From CAVSLM01 sp963728895 (GTDB taxonomy: Bacteria > Pseudomonadota > Gammaproteobacteria > JBBQDK01), in assembly GCA_963728895.1 (NCBI GenBank), contig CAVSLM010000005.1, forward strand, positions 62,001 to 126,000: 64,000 nucleotides of DNA. Direction: 5' to 3'. Below the pieces are notes generated by a model. The model saw only the letters and a program-made list of their open reading frames with translations, did not search any database and was not told the DNA's origin. The position numbers and the translations under genes are program-made. Below, piece by piece: positions 8,858-18,141 of this stretch (positions are counted from its first letter, which is position 1; every line of letters starts with the position of its first letter).

Positions 8858-10285
8858 ATGACCCCGCAGCTTCCCCCATTCGATTCCGCCCGCGTGCTGG
8901 TCGCGGGCGACGTCATGCTGGACCGTTACTGGCAGGGACCCGCGGCGCGCATCTCTCCCGAGGCGCCGGTGCCGGTGGTGCGCGTCGAGCACACCGAAGC
9001 GCGCCCCGGCGGGGCGGGGAACGTGGCGCTCAACATCGCCGCACTCGGCGGCAAGGCGACCGTGTTCGGCGTCACCGGCAACGACGAGGCCGCCGATCTC
9101 CTGGTGCGACATCTGGAAGCGGCGGGCGTGCACTGCGTGCTGCAGCGCGAGCCGGGCTTCGCCACGATCACCAAGCTGCGCGTGCTGAGCCGCAACCAGC
9201 AGCTGATCCGGCTGGATTTCGAGAATCCGACACCGAGCTTCGACACCGCGTCCACTGTTGCCGAATTTACCCGGCGTCTTCCCGAGTGCGGCGTCGCGCT
9301 GCTCTCGGACTATGGCAAGGGCGCGCTGGTGCAGGCTCCGGCGTTGATCGAGGCGGCGCGGCGCGCCGGTCGCCCGGTGCTGGTCGATCCCAAGCAGCGC
9401 GAGTTCGCCGTGTACCGCGGCGCCACCGTGGTCACGCCCAATCTCGCCGAGCTGGAGGCGGTGGTCGGACCCTGTCATGGCGAGCGCGAGCTGGTGGAGA
9501 AGGGGCGGGCTTTGCTGCGCCTGCACGAATTCGCTGCCCTGCTGATCACCCGCGGCGAGCATGGGATGACGCTGCTGCGCCGAGATGCCGAGCCCTTGCA
9601 TCTTCCGGCGGAGGCGCGCGAAGTCTACGACGTGACCGGCGCCGGCGATACGGTGATCGCAGTGTTGGGCGCGGCGCTGGCCGCCGGACAGGACCTCCCT
9701 GCCGCCACTGCGCTCGCCAACACCGCCGCGGGCATCGTGGTCGGCAAGCTCGGCACGGCGACCGTGAGCGTGCCGGAGCTGCGCCGGACGCTGCAGAGCC
9801 GACAGTCCGCGGGACGCGGCGTTTTCCGCGAGGAACAGCTGCTGCAGATGGTGGCCGATGCGCGTGCCCACGGCGAAAGCATCGTCATGACCAACGGCTG
9901 CTTCGACCTGCTGCACGCCGGTCACGTTGCCTACCTGGAGCAGGCGCGCCGCTACGGCGACCGGCTGATCGTGGCGGTCAACGACGATGCCTCGGTGTGC
10001 CGGCTCAAGGGTCCGGGGCGGCCCGTCAACAAGGTCGAGCGGCGCATGGCCGTGCTCGCGGGGCTCGCTGCCGTGGACTGGGTCGTGCCGTTCTCCGAAG
10101 ACACCCCCGAGCGGCTGATCTGCCGGGTACTGCCGGACTGCCTGGTGAAGGGCGGCGATTACCGCCCCGGGGAAGTGGCCGGGCAGGACTGCGTGCGCGA
10201 GCACGGCGGAAGGGTGGAGATCGTACCCTTGGAGCCCGGCTGCTCGACCAGCGCCCTCATTGCCGGCATACGCGCCGGGTCATAG
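8858..10285 (+). CDS. hldE: Bifunctional heptose-7-phosphate kinase / heptose-1-phosphate adenylyltransferase HldE
   Basis: A cytosolic two-domain enzyme (475 residues) of ADP-heptose synthesis for LPS inner core. Residues 1-320 are a ribokinase-fold kinase with RPGGAGNVALNIAALGG and the PfkB signature DVTGAGDTVIAVLGAALAAG. Residues 340-475 are a cytidylyltransferase-fold adenylyltransferase with TNGCFDLLHAGHVAYL (HxGH) and NDDASVCRLKG. Length equals the usual 475-477. It is followed 20 bp later by hldD and then waaA, an LPS-core operon. No defects were seen. Confidence 0.97.
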   Translation: MTPQLPPFDSARVLVAGDVMLDRYWQGPAARISPEAPVPVVRVEHTEARPGGAGNVALNIAALGGKATVFGVTGNDEAADLLVRHLEAAGVHCVLQREPGFATITKLRVLSRNQQLIRLDFENPTPSFDTASTVAEFTRRLPECGVALLSDYGKGALVQAPALIEAARRAGRPVLVDPKQREFAVYRGATVVTPNLAELEAVVGPCHGERELVEKGRALLRLHEFAALLITRGEHGMTLLRRDAEPLHLPAEAREVYDVTGAGDTVIAVLGAALAAGQDLPAATALANTAAGIVVGKLGTATVSVPELRRTLQSRQSAGRGVFREEQLLQMVADARAHGESIVMTNGCFDLLHAGHVAYLEQARRYGDRLIVAVNDDASVCRLKGPGRPVNKVERRMAVLAGLAAVDWVVPFSEDTPERLICRVLPDCLVKGGDYRPGEVAGQDCVREHGGRVEIVPLEPGCSTSALIAGIRAGS

Positions 10286-10305
10286 CCAACACGAGGAGAA
10301 GCGGC

Positions 10306-11274
10306 GTGATCATCGTGACCGGTGGGGCAGGTTTCATCGGCAGCAATCTGGTGGCCGCCCTCAATGCCCGTGGGCGCAGCGACCTGCTGGTGGTGGACGA
10401 CCTGTGCGACGGCACCAAGTTCACCAACCTGGTCGACTGCGACGTTCTGGACTACTCGGACAAGGAGGCGTTTCTGGCCGGACTGCGCGCCGGACGCGAG
10501 CCCGCGGAAGCGGTGCAGGCGATCTTCCATCTCGGGGCCTGCTCCGCCACCACGGAATGGGACGGACGCTACATGCTCGCCAACAATTACGAGTACTCCA
10601 AGATTCTGCTGCATTACAGTCTGGAGCGCCGCATCCCGCTGGTGTACGCCTCCTCGGCGTCGGTCTACGGTGCCGGCACGGCATTTCGCGAGGAACGCTG
10701 CAACGAGGCGCCGCTCAATGTCTACGGCTATTCGAAATTCCTGTTCGACGAATACGTGCGCCGGCTCCTGCCTTCGGCGCCGAGTCAGATCGTGGGCCTG
10801 CGATACTTCAATGTCTACGGTCCACGCGAACAGCACAAGGGCACCATGGCGAGCGTCGCCTGGCACTTCCACGGCCAGGTGCTCGCCGAAGGGCGCGTCA
10901 AACTGTTCGAAGGCAGTGACGGCTACGGGGACGGCGAGCAACGCCGCGACTTCGTCCATGTTGCCGATACCTGTGCCGTGAAGCTGTGGCTGCTGGATCA
11001 CCCACATTGTTTGGGCATCTTCAACGTCGGAACCGGGCGCAGCCAGACCTTCAACGACCTGGCACGCGCCGTGCTGCGCTGGCACGGTCGCGGACACATC
11101 GAGTACATCCCCTTTCCCGACCACCTGCGCGGGCGCTATCAGAGCTACACCCAGGCCGACATCGGTGCGTTGCGCTCGGCGGGCTACACCGCGGAGTTCC
11201 GCGCCGTAGAGCAGGGGGTGCCGGAGTATCTGGACTGGCTCGACGCGCGCAAGCTGTCCGCGCCGCGCGCATAA
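10306..11274 (+). CDS. hldD: ADP-L-glycero-D-manno-heptose 6-epimerase
   Basis: The final enzyme of ADP-heptose synthesis; it flips C6 of ADP-D-glycero-D-manno-heptose in the cytosol. It is a 322-residue extended SDR. It begins IIVTGGAGFIGSNLVAAL (NADP-binding GxxGFIG), has SASVYG (catalytic Ser region) and YGYSKFLFDEYVR (YxxxK), then RYFNVYGPREQHKG. The GTG start at 10306 follows the Shine-Dalgarno ACGAGGAGAA at 10291-10300. It lies directly downstream of hldE and upstream of waaA, in a consecutive core-LPS operon. Confidence 0.95.
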   Translation: MIIVTGGAGFIGSNLVAALNARGRSDLLVVDDLCDGTKFTNLVDCDVLDYSDKEAFLAGLRAGREPAEAVQAIFHLGACSATTEWDGRYMLANNYEYSKILLHYSLERRIPLVYASSASVYGAGTAFREERCNEAPLNVYGYSKFLFDEYVRRLLPSAPSQIVGLRYFNVYGPREQHKGTMASVAWHFHGQVLAEGRVKLFEGSDGYGDGEQRRDFVHVADTCAVKLWLLDHPHCLGIFNVGTGRSQTFNDLARAVLRWHGRGHIEYIPFPDHLRGRYQSYTQADIGALRSAGYTAEFRAVEQGVPEYLDWLDARKLSAPRA

Positions 11275-11303
11275 GCCTGCGCCGCCCCCGGGATCCGCGG
11301 TTC

Positions 11304-12629
11304 GTGCGCCTGGTCTACAGTCTCCTGCTTTATCTGCTTGCCCCGCTGGTGGTGGGGCGCCTTGCCTGGCGCGGCATCGCGCAACGCGCTTACTGGCAGC
11401 GCTGGCCCGAGCGCTTTGGCTTCATCCCCCACGCGCAAGGGCCTGCACCGCTGTGGGTGCATGCGGTCTCTGTGGGCGAGGTGACGGCGGCGGTGCCGCT
11501 GGTGCAGCTGCTGCGCAAGCGCCATCCGCAGGTGCCGATCGTGGTCACGACCGTGACGCCCACCGGCTCGCAGCGGGTGCTGGAGGCGTTCGGCGCCAGC
11601 GTGCAGCACGTCTACTCGCCCTATGACCTGCCTGATGCCGTGGCGCGCTTCCTGGGTCGCATCCGCCCGCGCGCGGTTCTGATCATGGAAACCGAGCTCT
11701 GGCCCAACCTGTTCCATGCCTGCGGCACCCGCAACATCCCGCTGGTCATCGCCAACGCGCGGTTGGGGACGCGCTCCTTCGCCGGTTACCGCCGGGTGCG
11801 CCGCCTGATCGCAGGCACGCTGAAAAACGTTACTGTCGTGGCCGCGCAGAGTCGGGCCGATGCCGAACGTTTTCTGGCGCTCGGCGCACCGTCCGCACGG
11901 GTGCAGGTGACGGGCAGCATCAAGTTCGACCTGCGCCTGCCGGCGAGCCTGCGCGAGCAGGCGGCCGTGCTGCGCCGTACCTGCGGTGTGAACCGCCCGG
12001 TCTGGATTGTGGCGAGCACGCATGAAGGTGAGGAGGAACAGGTGCTGCAAGCCTTTGCGCAGGTCCGCCTGAGCCTGCCTGCCTGCCTGCTGGTGCTGGT
12101 GCCCCGGCATCCGGAGCGCTTCGGGCGGGTGGCCGCCCTGTGCCGGCGCAACGGCTACCGGGTGGTGTTGCGCAGCTCTGGAGCACGCTGCCCCGGCGAC
12201 GCCGACGTGTTCCTCGGCGACAGCATGGGCGAGCTGATGCTGTTCTACGCCGCCTCCGACGTCGCCTTCGTGGGCGGCAGCCTGGTGCCGACCGGCGGAC
12301 ACAACATGCTGGAGCCCGCGGCGCTCGGGGTGCCGGTGATCTTCGGACCGCACACCTTCAACTTCGAGGAGATCGCCCGGCTCCTGATCACCGAAGGTGC
12401 GGCGTGGCAAGTGCACGACGTCGCCGAGCTTGCCGGCGTAGCCGCTTCCCTGCTGCGCGATGCCAATCTGCGCCACGCCGCAGGCGAGCGGGCGCGCCAG
12501 GTGGTGGAGCGCAATCGCGGTGCGCTGGAGCGGCTGATGGAAATGGTCGAGCCGCTGATTTCGGCAGAGGCGCCGGCGCCGAGCGTACCGCCCGCCATCG
12601 ACGACGCCGGCGAAAGAGGCATGCCGTAG
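11304..12629 (+). CDS. waaA: 3-deoxy-D-manno-octulosonic acid (Kdo) transferase
   Basis: An inner-membrane-anchored GT30 enzyme (441 residues) that transfers Kdo from CMP-Kdo to lipid A precursor. An N-terminal hydrophobic anchor (VYSLLLYLLAPLVVGRLAW) is followed by PLWVHAVSVGEVTAAVPLV, METELWPNLFHAC, TGSIKFDL, and VGGSLVPTGGHNMLEPAALG, all family signatures. GTG 11304 is chosen as start because the family N-terminus begins at the anchor; there is no ATG nearby. It is the third gene after hldE and hldD. Mono- or bifunctionality cannot be told. Confidence 0.93.
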   Translation: MRLVYSLLLYLLAPLVVGRLAWRGIAQRAYWQRWPERFGFIPHAQGPAPLWVHAVSVGEVTAAVPLVQLLRKRHPQVPIVVTTVTPTGSQRVLEAFGASVQHVYSPYDLPDAVARFLGRIRPRAVLIMETELWPNLFHACGTRNIPLVIANARLGTRSFAGYRRVRRLIAGTLKNVTVVAAQSRADAERFLALGAPSARVQVTGSIKFDLRLPASLREQAAVLRRTCGVNRPVWIVASTHEGEEEQVLQAFAQVRLSLPACLLVLVPRHPERFGRVAALCRRNGYRVVLRSSGARCPGDADVFLGDSMGELMLFYAASDVAFVGGSLVPTGGHNMLEPAALGVPVIFGPHTFNFEEIARLLITEGAAWQVHDVAELAGVAASLLRDANLRHAAGERARQVVERNRGALERLMEMVEPLISAEAPAPSVPPAIDDAGERGMP

Positions 12630-12654
12630 GGTGATTCGATCCCCGCGGGGGAAC

Positions 12655-12726
12655 CCTGGCCGGGAATGAAGGGGAACGCCGCCCCTTCGGGCTGCAATCG
12701 CGCCGCCCGGAGCGATGCTCCCACGC
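12655..12726 (+). repeat. Single REP-like unit
   Basis: A GGCTGCAATCGCGCCGCCCG segment followed by GAGCGATGCTCCCACGCG. It is one arm of the REP family seen at 18150, 20950, 34130 and (reversed) 8720. It lies in the gap between waaA and the convergent isochorismatase-like gene. Confidence 0.6.
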
Positions 12727-12767
12727 GTGCTGGAGGAGGCGCGTGGCTTTCGCACGCGAAAAACACT

Positions 12768-13337
12768 TCAGCGCAGCAGCGCGGAAATGGCCTTGAAATG
12801 CTCGTGACCGGCGTCACCCATCCACTCGAAAAGCACCGATTCGCTGTTGGTGACGACGACTCCCGCCTGGCGCAGGCGCTCCATGGCATTGCGCCAGTTC
12901 GACTCGCGACGCGAGCACACGGCATCCTCGACTACGAACACCTGTGCGCCCTGCAGCTGCAGGTCGAAGGCGGTCTGCAGCACGCACACGTGCGCTTCCA
13001 TGCCGACGATGACCACCTGCCCGCGCCCGCCTGCCGTAACTGGCGCCGGAAACCCTTCGGCGCTGCAGCACGAGAACCCAGTCTTGGTGTAGCGCCGCGC
13101 GGAGGGGGGGAGCAGCTCGGCCAGTTGCGGCTCGGTGGGTCCGAGTCCCTTGGGATACTGCTCGGTAACCAGCACCGGAACCTGCAACAGATTCGCTGCC
13201 CGCAGCACAATCCCGCACTGGTGCAGAACGCTCGCACGCACTGCCGCCTGCATGGCGCCTGCAAGGCGCACCTGCATATCGGTAATCAGTAACTGGCTGT
13301 CTGCGGCCCGGGCCAGCGCCGGGGTCGGGATCTGCAT
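12768..13337 (-). CDS. Isochorismatase-family cysteine hydrolase
   Basis: A cytosolic alpha/beta hydrolase (189 residues) of the isochorismatase/nicotinamidase superfamily. The catalytic triad is visible as Asp in LLITDMQ (about residue 19), Lys in RYTKTGFSC, and Cys in VGMEAHVCVLQTAFDLQ. The short form resembles YcaC-like hydrolases, whose substrates are mostly unknown; an isochorismatase role is unlikely, since no siderophore genes are near. The ATG at 13337 fits the family start. It lies 41 bp downstream of the TolC-type gene on the same strand. Confidence 0.85.
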   Translation of the reverse strand: MQIPTPALARAADSQLLITDMQVRLAGAMQAAVRASVLHQCGIVLRAANLLQVPVLVTEQYPKGLGPTEPQLAELLPPSARRYTKTGFSCCSAEGFPAPVTAGGRGQVVIVGMEAHVCVLQTAFDLQLQGAQVFVVEDAVCSRRESNWRNAMERLRQAGVVVTNSESVLFEWMGDAGHEHFKAISALLR

Positions 13338-13378
13338 GGGGCGTGCACCGCACGTGCGCCACGCGTGGCGCGCAGGAA

Positions 13379-14695
13379 TCACTTCATCAGGTCGTTGAGC
13401 TGCTTCACGTCGGTCGCGCTCAGCGTTCCCGCCGCCTGCTTCAGCTGCAGCGTGCTCAGCAGGTAATCGTAGCGTGCCCGCGAGTAGTCGCGCTGCGCAC
13501 CGTACAGATTGCCCTGGGCATCGAGCACATCGACGATGGTACGGGTGCCCACTTCGTTGCCGGCTTCCGCTGCCTGCAGCGCCGTCTGGTTGGATTTCAC
13601 CGCCGCACCCAGGGCCTCGACCTGGCTCTTGTCCGCGACCGTATTCAGGTAGGCAGTGCGGCTCTGGCGCTCGGTCGCGCGGCGGACTTCCTCGAGCTGC
13701 TGTTGCGCCTGCTGGTAAAGGTGGGAAGCCTCGCGCGTGCGCGCGGTGACCAGGCCGCCGCTGTAGATCGGCAACGTGAGCTGCAGCCCGATGCTGCTGT
13801 CCTCGGTATTGCGCCCGCCGAAGCTGCCGCCGCCGACGTCGCTGTAGCTGTGGGTCGCGTTGAGGTCCACGGTGGGCAGGTGCTGTGAACGTTGTACGCG
13901 GACTTCCTGGCGCGCCACTTCCGCGGCCGCCTCCGAAGCCAGCAGATCGAAGTTCTGCTCGAGTGCAATGCGCACCCATTCGTCGATGCTCGGCTCGGGA
14001 GTAATCAGCGGGATGTTCTCGCGCGGGGCCGCCAGGTTCTGGTGATAATGGCCGGTGATCTCGCGCAACGCCTCGCGCGCGACGGACAGCTGGTTGTTCG
14101 CGGCGATTTCCTGCGAGACGCTCAGATCGTAGCTTGCCTGCGCCTCCTGCACATCGGTGATGGCGGTGAGCCCCACCTGGAAGCGCTGCCTGGCCTGTTC
14201 CAGCTGGCGCGCGATGGCGCTCTTTTCCGCCCGGGTGTATCCCAGCGTGTCGGCGGCGGCGAGCACGTTGAAGTAGGCGGTGGCAACCCGCACCGCCAGC
14301 GATTGCAGGGCGGATGCGTACTGGGCGTCGGCCTGCGCGACCCGGGCATGGGACTGCTCCAGTTGCAGCCACAGCTGGCGGTCGTACACGGGCTGGCTCA
14401 GGCTCAGGGCGTACTGCTTGGTGTTGAAGGTCGACGTGGTGCTCGGCAGAAACGACGAGTTGGTGACCTCCTGATGGTCGCGATCGATGCCCGCCGTGAA
14501 TGCCACGCTCGGCAGCAGCAGGGCGCGCGCCTCGGGCACCGCCTGCAGCGCCGCCTCGTGTGCGGCCGCGGCCGCCTGGATCTGCGGGTCGGCCTTTGCG
14601 GCGAGCACGTAGATGTCGAACAAGTCTTCGGCTCGCGCCAGACTCACCGCCAGCAGCAAAGCCGCGGCCATCACGCCCGTCGCGGTGCGGCGCAC
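13379..14695 (-). CDS. TolC-family outer membrane efflux/secretion channel
   Basis: An outer-membrane trimeric channel for type I secretion or efflux, about 438 residues. A signal peptide (VMAAALLLAVSLARA) precedes a mature start at EDLFDIYVLA. Two repeated OEP domains follow, rich in coiled-coil helices (for example ELYRQAQQQLEEVRR-like stretches) and VVDVLDAQ near the end. The GTG at 14695 is preferred: GAGGTGG lies just upstream with good spacing, and this start avoids most overlap with the rhodanese gene. ATG 14749 would overlap it by 44 nt. The neighbourhood (pcm, rhodanese, tolC, and waaA facing) is a common gammaproteobacterial order. Its substrate partner is not in the window. Confidence 0.9.
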   Translation of the reverse strand: MRRTATGVMAAALLLAVSLARAEDLFDIYVLAAKADPQIQAAAAAHEAALQAVPEARALLLPSVAFTAGIDRDHQEVTNSSFLPSTTSTFNTKQYALSLSQPVYDRQLWLQLEQSHARVAQADAQYASALQSLAVRVATAYFNVLAAADTLGYTRAEKSAIARQLEQARQRFQVGLTAITDVQEAQASYDLSVSQEIAANNQLSVAREALREITGHYHQNLAAPRENIPLITPEPSIDEWVRIALEQNFDLLASEAAAEVARQEVRVQRSQHLPTVDLNATHSYSDVGGGSFGGRNTEDSSIGLQLTLPIYSGGLVTARTREASHLYQQAQQQLEEVRRATERQSRTAYLNTVADKSQVEALGAAVKSNQTALQAAEAGNEVGTRTIVDVLDAQGNLYGAQRDYSRARYDYLLSTLQLKQAAGTLSATDVKQLNDLMK

Positions 14696-14705
14696 GCTTC
14701 CCACC

Positions 14706-15026
14706 TCAGTAGACAGCCATTTGCGGGTCGACATCACGCGCCCAGGCATCGACTCCTCCTGTCAGATTGATCACTTTCCCGAAGCCCATTCGCTCCAGAT
14801 AGTAGGCTACCTGCCGGCTGCGGATGCCGTGGTGACAGATCACCACGATGTCGCGCTCCTGGTCCAGCGTGGAGACCGCCTCGGCGATGCGTCCCATGGG
14901 GATCAGCTGCGAGTCTTCGATGTGGCAGGTGTGGAACTCCCATGGCTCGCGCACGTCCAGCAGCAGTGGCGCATCACCGTCCTGCCGTAGCCATGTCTGC
15001 AGCTCCCGCGGCGTGATATGACGCAT
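14706..15026 (-). CDS. Single-domain rhodanese-like sulfurtransferase
   Basis: A 106-residue cytosolic rhodanese with active-site loop CHHGIRS (Cys nucleophile), and LLLDVREPWEFHTCHI and NLTGGVDAW as fold markers. The start is placed at ATG 15026 (MRHITPREL). An upstream in-frame ATG at 15056 would add ten residues. It probably carries persulfide sulfur, but no acceptor is evident. It sits directly upstream of, and probably in operon with, the TolC-family gene. Confidence 0.88.
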   Translation of the reverse strand: MRHITPRELQTWLRQDGDAPLLLDVREPWEFHTCHIEDSQLIPMGRIAEAVSTLDQERDIVVICHHGIRSRQVAYYLERMGFGKVINLTGGVDAWARDVDPQMAVY

Positions 15027-15214
15027 GTGCCAGTCCCGACCCGGGCCAGTCCGCATATTTCACTGCGATCCCGGGTGCCGGCGCGGGCGCACGAGAACCA
15101 GCCAGGGCCGGGACAGGTGTCTCTGCACAAAACCGCGCCGCTCGGGGCTCGACAGGATTCCCATTGCCTCGAGTGCAGTCTGTCGCATTACCGCGGCCCG
15201 GTGAGATATGCAGG

Positions 15215-15877
15215 CTACAGCGAGAAGCGCTGGGGCTGCGGTGCGTTGACGAGCGCAGGAATCTCGGTTTCGAACAGGCTGGTGCGCAGCTCGCTCTGTT
15301 CGTCGACATGCCTGACCAGCAAGGCTTCCATTACGGGTAGTTCGCCGACGATGACGAACATGCGCCCACCCGCGGCGAGGGCCCGGGGGTAGGCCTCGGG
15401 AAACAGGGGCAAGGAGCCCGTGAGGGCAATCACATCGTAGGGTCCGCCCTCCATCCAGCCTGTGGCGGCGTCGGCCGTGCTCAGGCTCACGTTGTCCAGG
15501 CCGTGGGAGGCGAGATGCACGCGGGCCGAATCGGTGAATTCCGGGAAAATGTCGACGCTGTGCACCTTGCGGCCGAGACGCGCGAGGCACGCAGTGAGAT
15601 AGCCGCTGCCTGTACCGATCTCGAGGATCGAATCCTCGGGGCGGATCTCCAGCGACTGCAGCACGCGCCCCTCGAGCTTTGGCTCCATCATGACCTGGCC
15701 GTGACCGAGGGGAATCTGCACGTCGGTGAAGGCGAGCTTGCGATAGCGCTCGGGTACGAAGGACTCGCGCGGCGTGGAGGCCAGCACGTCGAGCACGCGC
15801 GGATCGAGCACCTCCCAGGTGCGGATCTGCTGCTCGATCATGTTGTGACGTGCCTGCTCGAGGTTCAGCTCGGCCAT
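15215..15877 (-). CDS. Protein-L-isoaspartate O-methyltransferase family protein
   Basis: A SAM-dependent methyltransferase of the Pcm family (220 residues). It has the SAM-binding motif ILEIGTGSGYLTACLARLG, an upstream substrate-loop segment (IPLGHGQVMMEPKL), and LPLFPEAYPRALAAGGRMFVIVGE. True isoaspartyl repair enzymes carry an S/T-x-S/T motif in the loop (often QTISQP). Here the equivalent is GHGQVMMEP, so substrate range may differ. It is divergent from thiC, with the shared region carrying the thiC promoter and riboswitch. Members of this tolC-linked subfamily are usually annotated Pcm without assay. Confidence 0.85.
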   Translation of the reverse strand: MAELNLEQARHNMIEQQIRTWEVLDPRVLDVLASTPRESFVPERYRKLAFTDVQIPLGHGQVMMEPKLEGRVLQSLEIRPEDSILEIGTGSGYLTACLARLGRKVHSVDIFPEFTDSARVHLASHGLDNVSLSTADAATGWMEGGPYDVIALTGSLPLFPEAYPRALAAGGRMFVIVGELPVMEALLVRHVDEQSELRTSLFETEIPALVNAPQPQRFSL

Positions 15878-16019
15878 GTTGTTTTTTCGTATTGCGATTC
15901 GAGGCTAAAGGGTAGAGGGTTTGGCAGGTCCAGGCAAGTGGGACGTCCGCGAGCCCTGCCTGCGCCGAACGATCGGCACTGTCCGTCACAGTAGCGCCCG
16001 GCCCGCTCGCATCGTGCGC

Positions 16020-16048
16020 TTGCCAGGGTTGCATGCATGGGCTAAGTT
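16020..16048 (+). promoter_or_regulatory. Candidate sigma70 promoter for thiC
   Basis: TTGCCA at 16020-16025 and TAAGTT at 16043-16048 are separated by 17 bp. The predicted start falls at about 16055, just before the TPP riboswitch aptamer, which is the expected arrangement. It is prediction only. Confidence 0.5.
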
Positions 16049-16055
16049 CTCCCTA

Positions 16056-16136
16056 CACGGCTGGGGGTGCTCCGTACTGCGGGGCTGAGAGAAACCCTTC
16101 GAACCTGACCCGGTTAATGCCGGCGTAGGAAAGCCT
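16056..16136 (+). ncRNA. TPP riboswitch (THI element)
   Basis: The conserved thiamine pyrophosphate aptamer. GGGGTGC opens P1/P2, GGGGCTGAGAGAAACCCTTC and GAACCTGACCCGGTTAATGC form the pyrimidine and pyrophosphate sensor arms, and CCGGCGTAGGAAAGC closes. It lies 56 bp upstream of thiC and presumably lowers ThiC expression when TPP is abundant. No clear transcription terminator was seen between aptamer and gene, so translational control of thiC is the more likely mode (inference). Confidence 0.95.
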
Positions 16137-16191
16137 TACGGCTTGTCCCTTCGCGCCCTCCCGTGCCCGTTCGCCATCCAGGGTCACGATC

Positions 16192-18141
16192 ATGAGCGCC
16201 ATCGCCGACGAATTCCTGCAGCGGGCCGCGCAGGTGCGCGCCACTGCCATCCAGCCATTTCCCAACTCGCGCAAGATCTACGTGCAGGGCAGCCGACCCG
16301 ATGTTCGGGTGCCCATGCGTGAAGTCAGCCAGTCCGATACGCCTGCCGGCTTCGGGGCGCAACAGAATCCGCCGGTGACGCTCTACGATACCTCGGGCCC
16401 GTATACCGATCCCGCGGTCATCGCGGACCTGCGGCTCGGTCTGCCCGAGGTGCGCGGCGGCTGGATCGAGGCGCGCCACGACACGGTGCTGCTCGACGAG
16501 CCCTCTTCCGCATACGGGCGCGAGCGCAATTCGGATATGGAGCTCGCGGCGCTGCGTTTCGAGCATCTGCGCACGCCGCGGCGTGCGGCGTCCGGCGGCA
16601 ACGTGTCGCAGATGCACTATGCGCGCCGCGGCATCGTTACGCCGGAGATGGAGTTCGTGGCCCTGCGCGAGAGCCTGCGTCTGGACGCGGTGCGCGAGCA
16701 GGGACTGCTGCGCCGGCATCCCGGTGTGGCGTTCGGCGCCGCCATCCCGGAGCGTATCACGCCGGAGTTCGTGCGCGACGAGGTGGCGCGCGGGCGCGCC
16801 ATCATTCCTGCGAACATCAATCATCCCGAGCTCGAGCCCATGGTCATCGGGCGCAACTTCCTGGTAAAGGTCAACGCCAACCTCGGCAATTCGGCACTGT
16901 CCTCCTCCATCGAGGAGGAAGTGGAGAAGATGCTGTGGGCCATCCGCTGGGGCGCGGACACGGTCATGGATCTTTCCACGGGCAGGAACATCCACGAAAC
17001 GCGCGAGTGGATACTGCGCAACGCGCCGGTCCCGATCGGTACGGTGCCGATCTACCAGGCACTGGAAAAGGTGCACGGCAAGGCCGAGGAGCTCACCTGG
17101 GAGATCTTTCGCGACACCCTCATCGAGCAGGCCGAGCAGGGTGTGGATTACTTCACCATCCACGCCGGCGTGCGGCTGGCGTTCGTGCCGCTGACCGCAC
17201 GGCGCGTCACGGGCATCGTGTCGCGCGGCGGGTCGATCCTAGCGAAGTGGTGTCTCGCACATCATCAGGAGAATTTCCTGTATACGCGCTTCGCCGAAAT
17301 CTGCGAGATCATGAAGGCCTACGACGTGTCGTTCTCGCTGGGCGACGGCCTGCGTCCTGGCTCCATCGCCGACGCCAACGACGACGCCCAGTTCGCCGAG
17401 CTGCGCACGCTCGGGGAGCTCACGCGCATCGCCTGGGACCAGGACGTGCAGGTGATGATCGAAGGACCGGGTCACGTGCCCATGCAGCTCATCAAGGTCA
17501 ACATGGAGAAGGAGCTGCAGGACTGCTACGAGGCGCCGTTCTATACGCTGGGGCCGCTGACCACCGACATCGCGCCCGGCTACGACCACATCACTTCCGC
17601 GATCGGCGCCGCCATGATCGGCTGGTACGGTTGCGCCATGCTGTGCTATGTCACACCGAAGGAGCACCTGGGGCTGCCCAACAAGCAGGACGTGCGCGAC
17701 GGCATCGTCACCTACAAGATCGCGGCGCACGCGGCCGATCTCGGCAAGGGTCATCCCGGCGCTCAGCTGCGCGACAACGCCCTGTCCAAGGCGCGCTTCG
17801 AGTTCCGCTGGCAGGACCAGTTCAACCTCGGACTGGATCCCGAAAAGGCACAGGAGTTCCACGACGAGACCCTGCCCAAGGAGTCCGCCAAGCTCGCCCA
17901 TTTCTGCTCCATGTGCGGACCGCATTTCTGCTCCATGAAGATCACCCAGGACGTGCGCGATTACGCGCGCGACAAGGGCATCGGCGACGTGCAGACGGCG
18001 ATGGAGCAGGGTCTGCAGGAAAAGGCCCGCGAGTTTCAGGAACAGGGCGGAGAGGTGTATCGCAAGAGCTGTAGGGCGCGGTACGTGCACGAACGCGGCA
18101 GGAAACCGCGCAGCGCACCGCGGCGTTCGAACCTTGCATGA
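16192..18141 (+). CDS. thiC: Phosphomethylpyrimidine synthase ThiC
   Basis: A radical SAM enzyme that converts aminoimidazole ribotide into HMP-phosphate for thiamine. It is 649 residues and matches the usual 620-650. Conserved blocks include ANINHPELEPM, GNLGNSA-like NANLGNSALSSSIEEEV, GADTVMDLSTG and IEGPGHVPM. The C-terminal iron-sulfur motif is C-S-M-C-G-P-H-F-C-S-M (CxxCx4C). The last 20 or so residues (arginine-rich) extend into intergenic-type sequence and are probably not functional. It is controlled by the upstream TPP riboswitch; thiD and thiE are about 18 kb away. Confidence 0.98.
   Translation: MSAIADEFLQRAAQVRATAIQPFPNSRKIYVQGSRPDVRVPMREVSQSDTPAGFGAQQNPPVTLYDTSGPYTDPAVIADLRLGLPEVRGGWIEARHDTVLLDEPSSAYGRERNSDMELAALRFEHLRTPRRAASGGNVSQMHYARRGIVTPEMEFVALRESLRLDAVREQGLLRRHPGVAFGAAIPERITPEFVRDEVARGRAIIPANINHPELEPMVIGRNFLVKVNANLGNSALSSSIEEEVEKMLWAIRWGADTVMDLSTGRNIHETREWILRNAPVPIGTVPIYQALEKVHGKAEELTWEIFRDTLIEQAEQGVDYFTIHAGVRLAFVPLTARRVTGIVSRGGSILAKWCLAHHQENFLYTRFAEICEIMKAYDVSFSLGDGLRPGSIADANDDAQFAELRTLGELTRIAWDQDVQVMIEGPGHVPMQLIKVNMEKELQDCYEAPFYTLGPLTTDIAPGYDHITSAIGAAMIGWYGCAMLCYVTPKEHLGLPNKQDVRDGIVTYKIAAHAADLGKGHPGAQLRDNALSKARFEFRWQDQFNLGLDPEKAQEFHDETLPKESAKLAHFCSMCGPHFCSMKITQDVRDYARDKGIGDVQTAMEQGLQEKAREFQEQGGEVYRKSCRARYVHERGRKPRSAPRRSNLA

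Noticed and set aside
15060..15188. A 42-codon minus-strand frame (MRQTALEAMGILSSPERRGF...) between pcm and the rhodanese gene
   Set aside because: Plausible residue mix but no ribosome site, domain or conservation evidence available; too weak to call.
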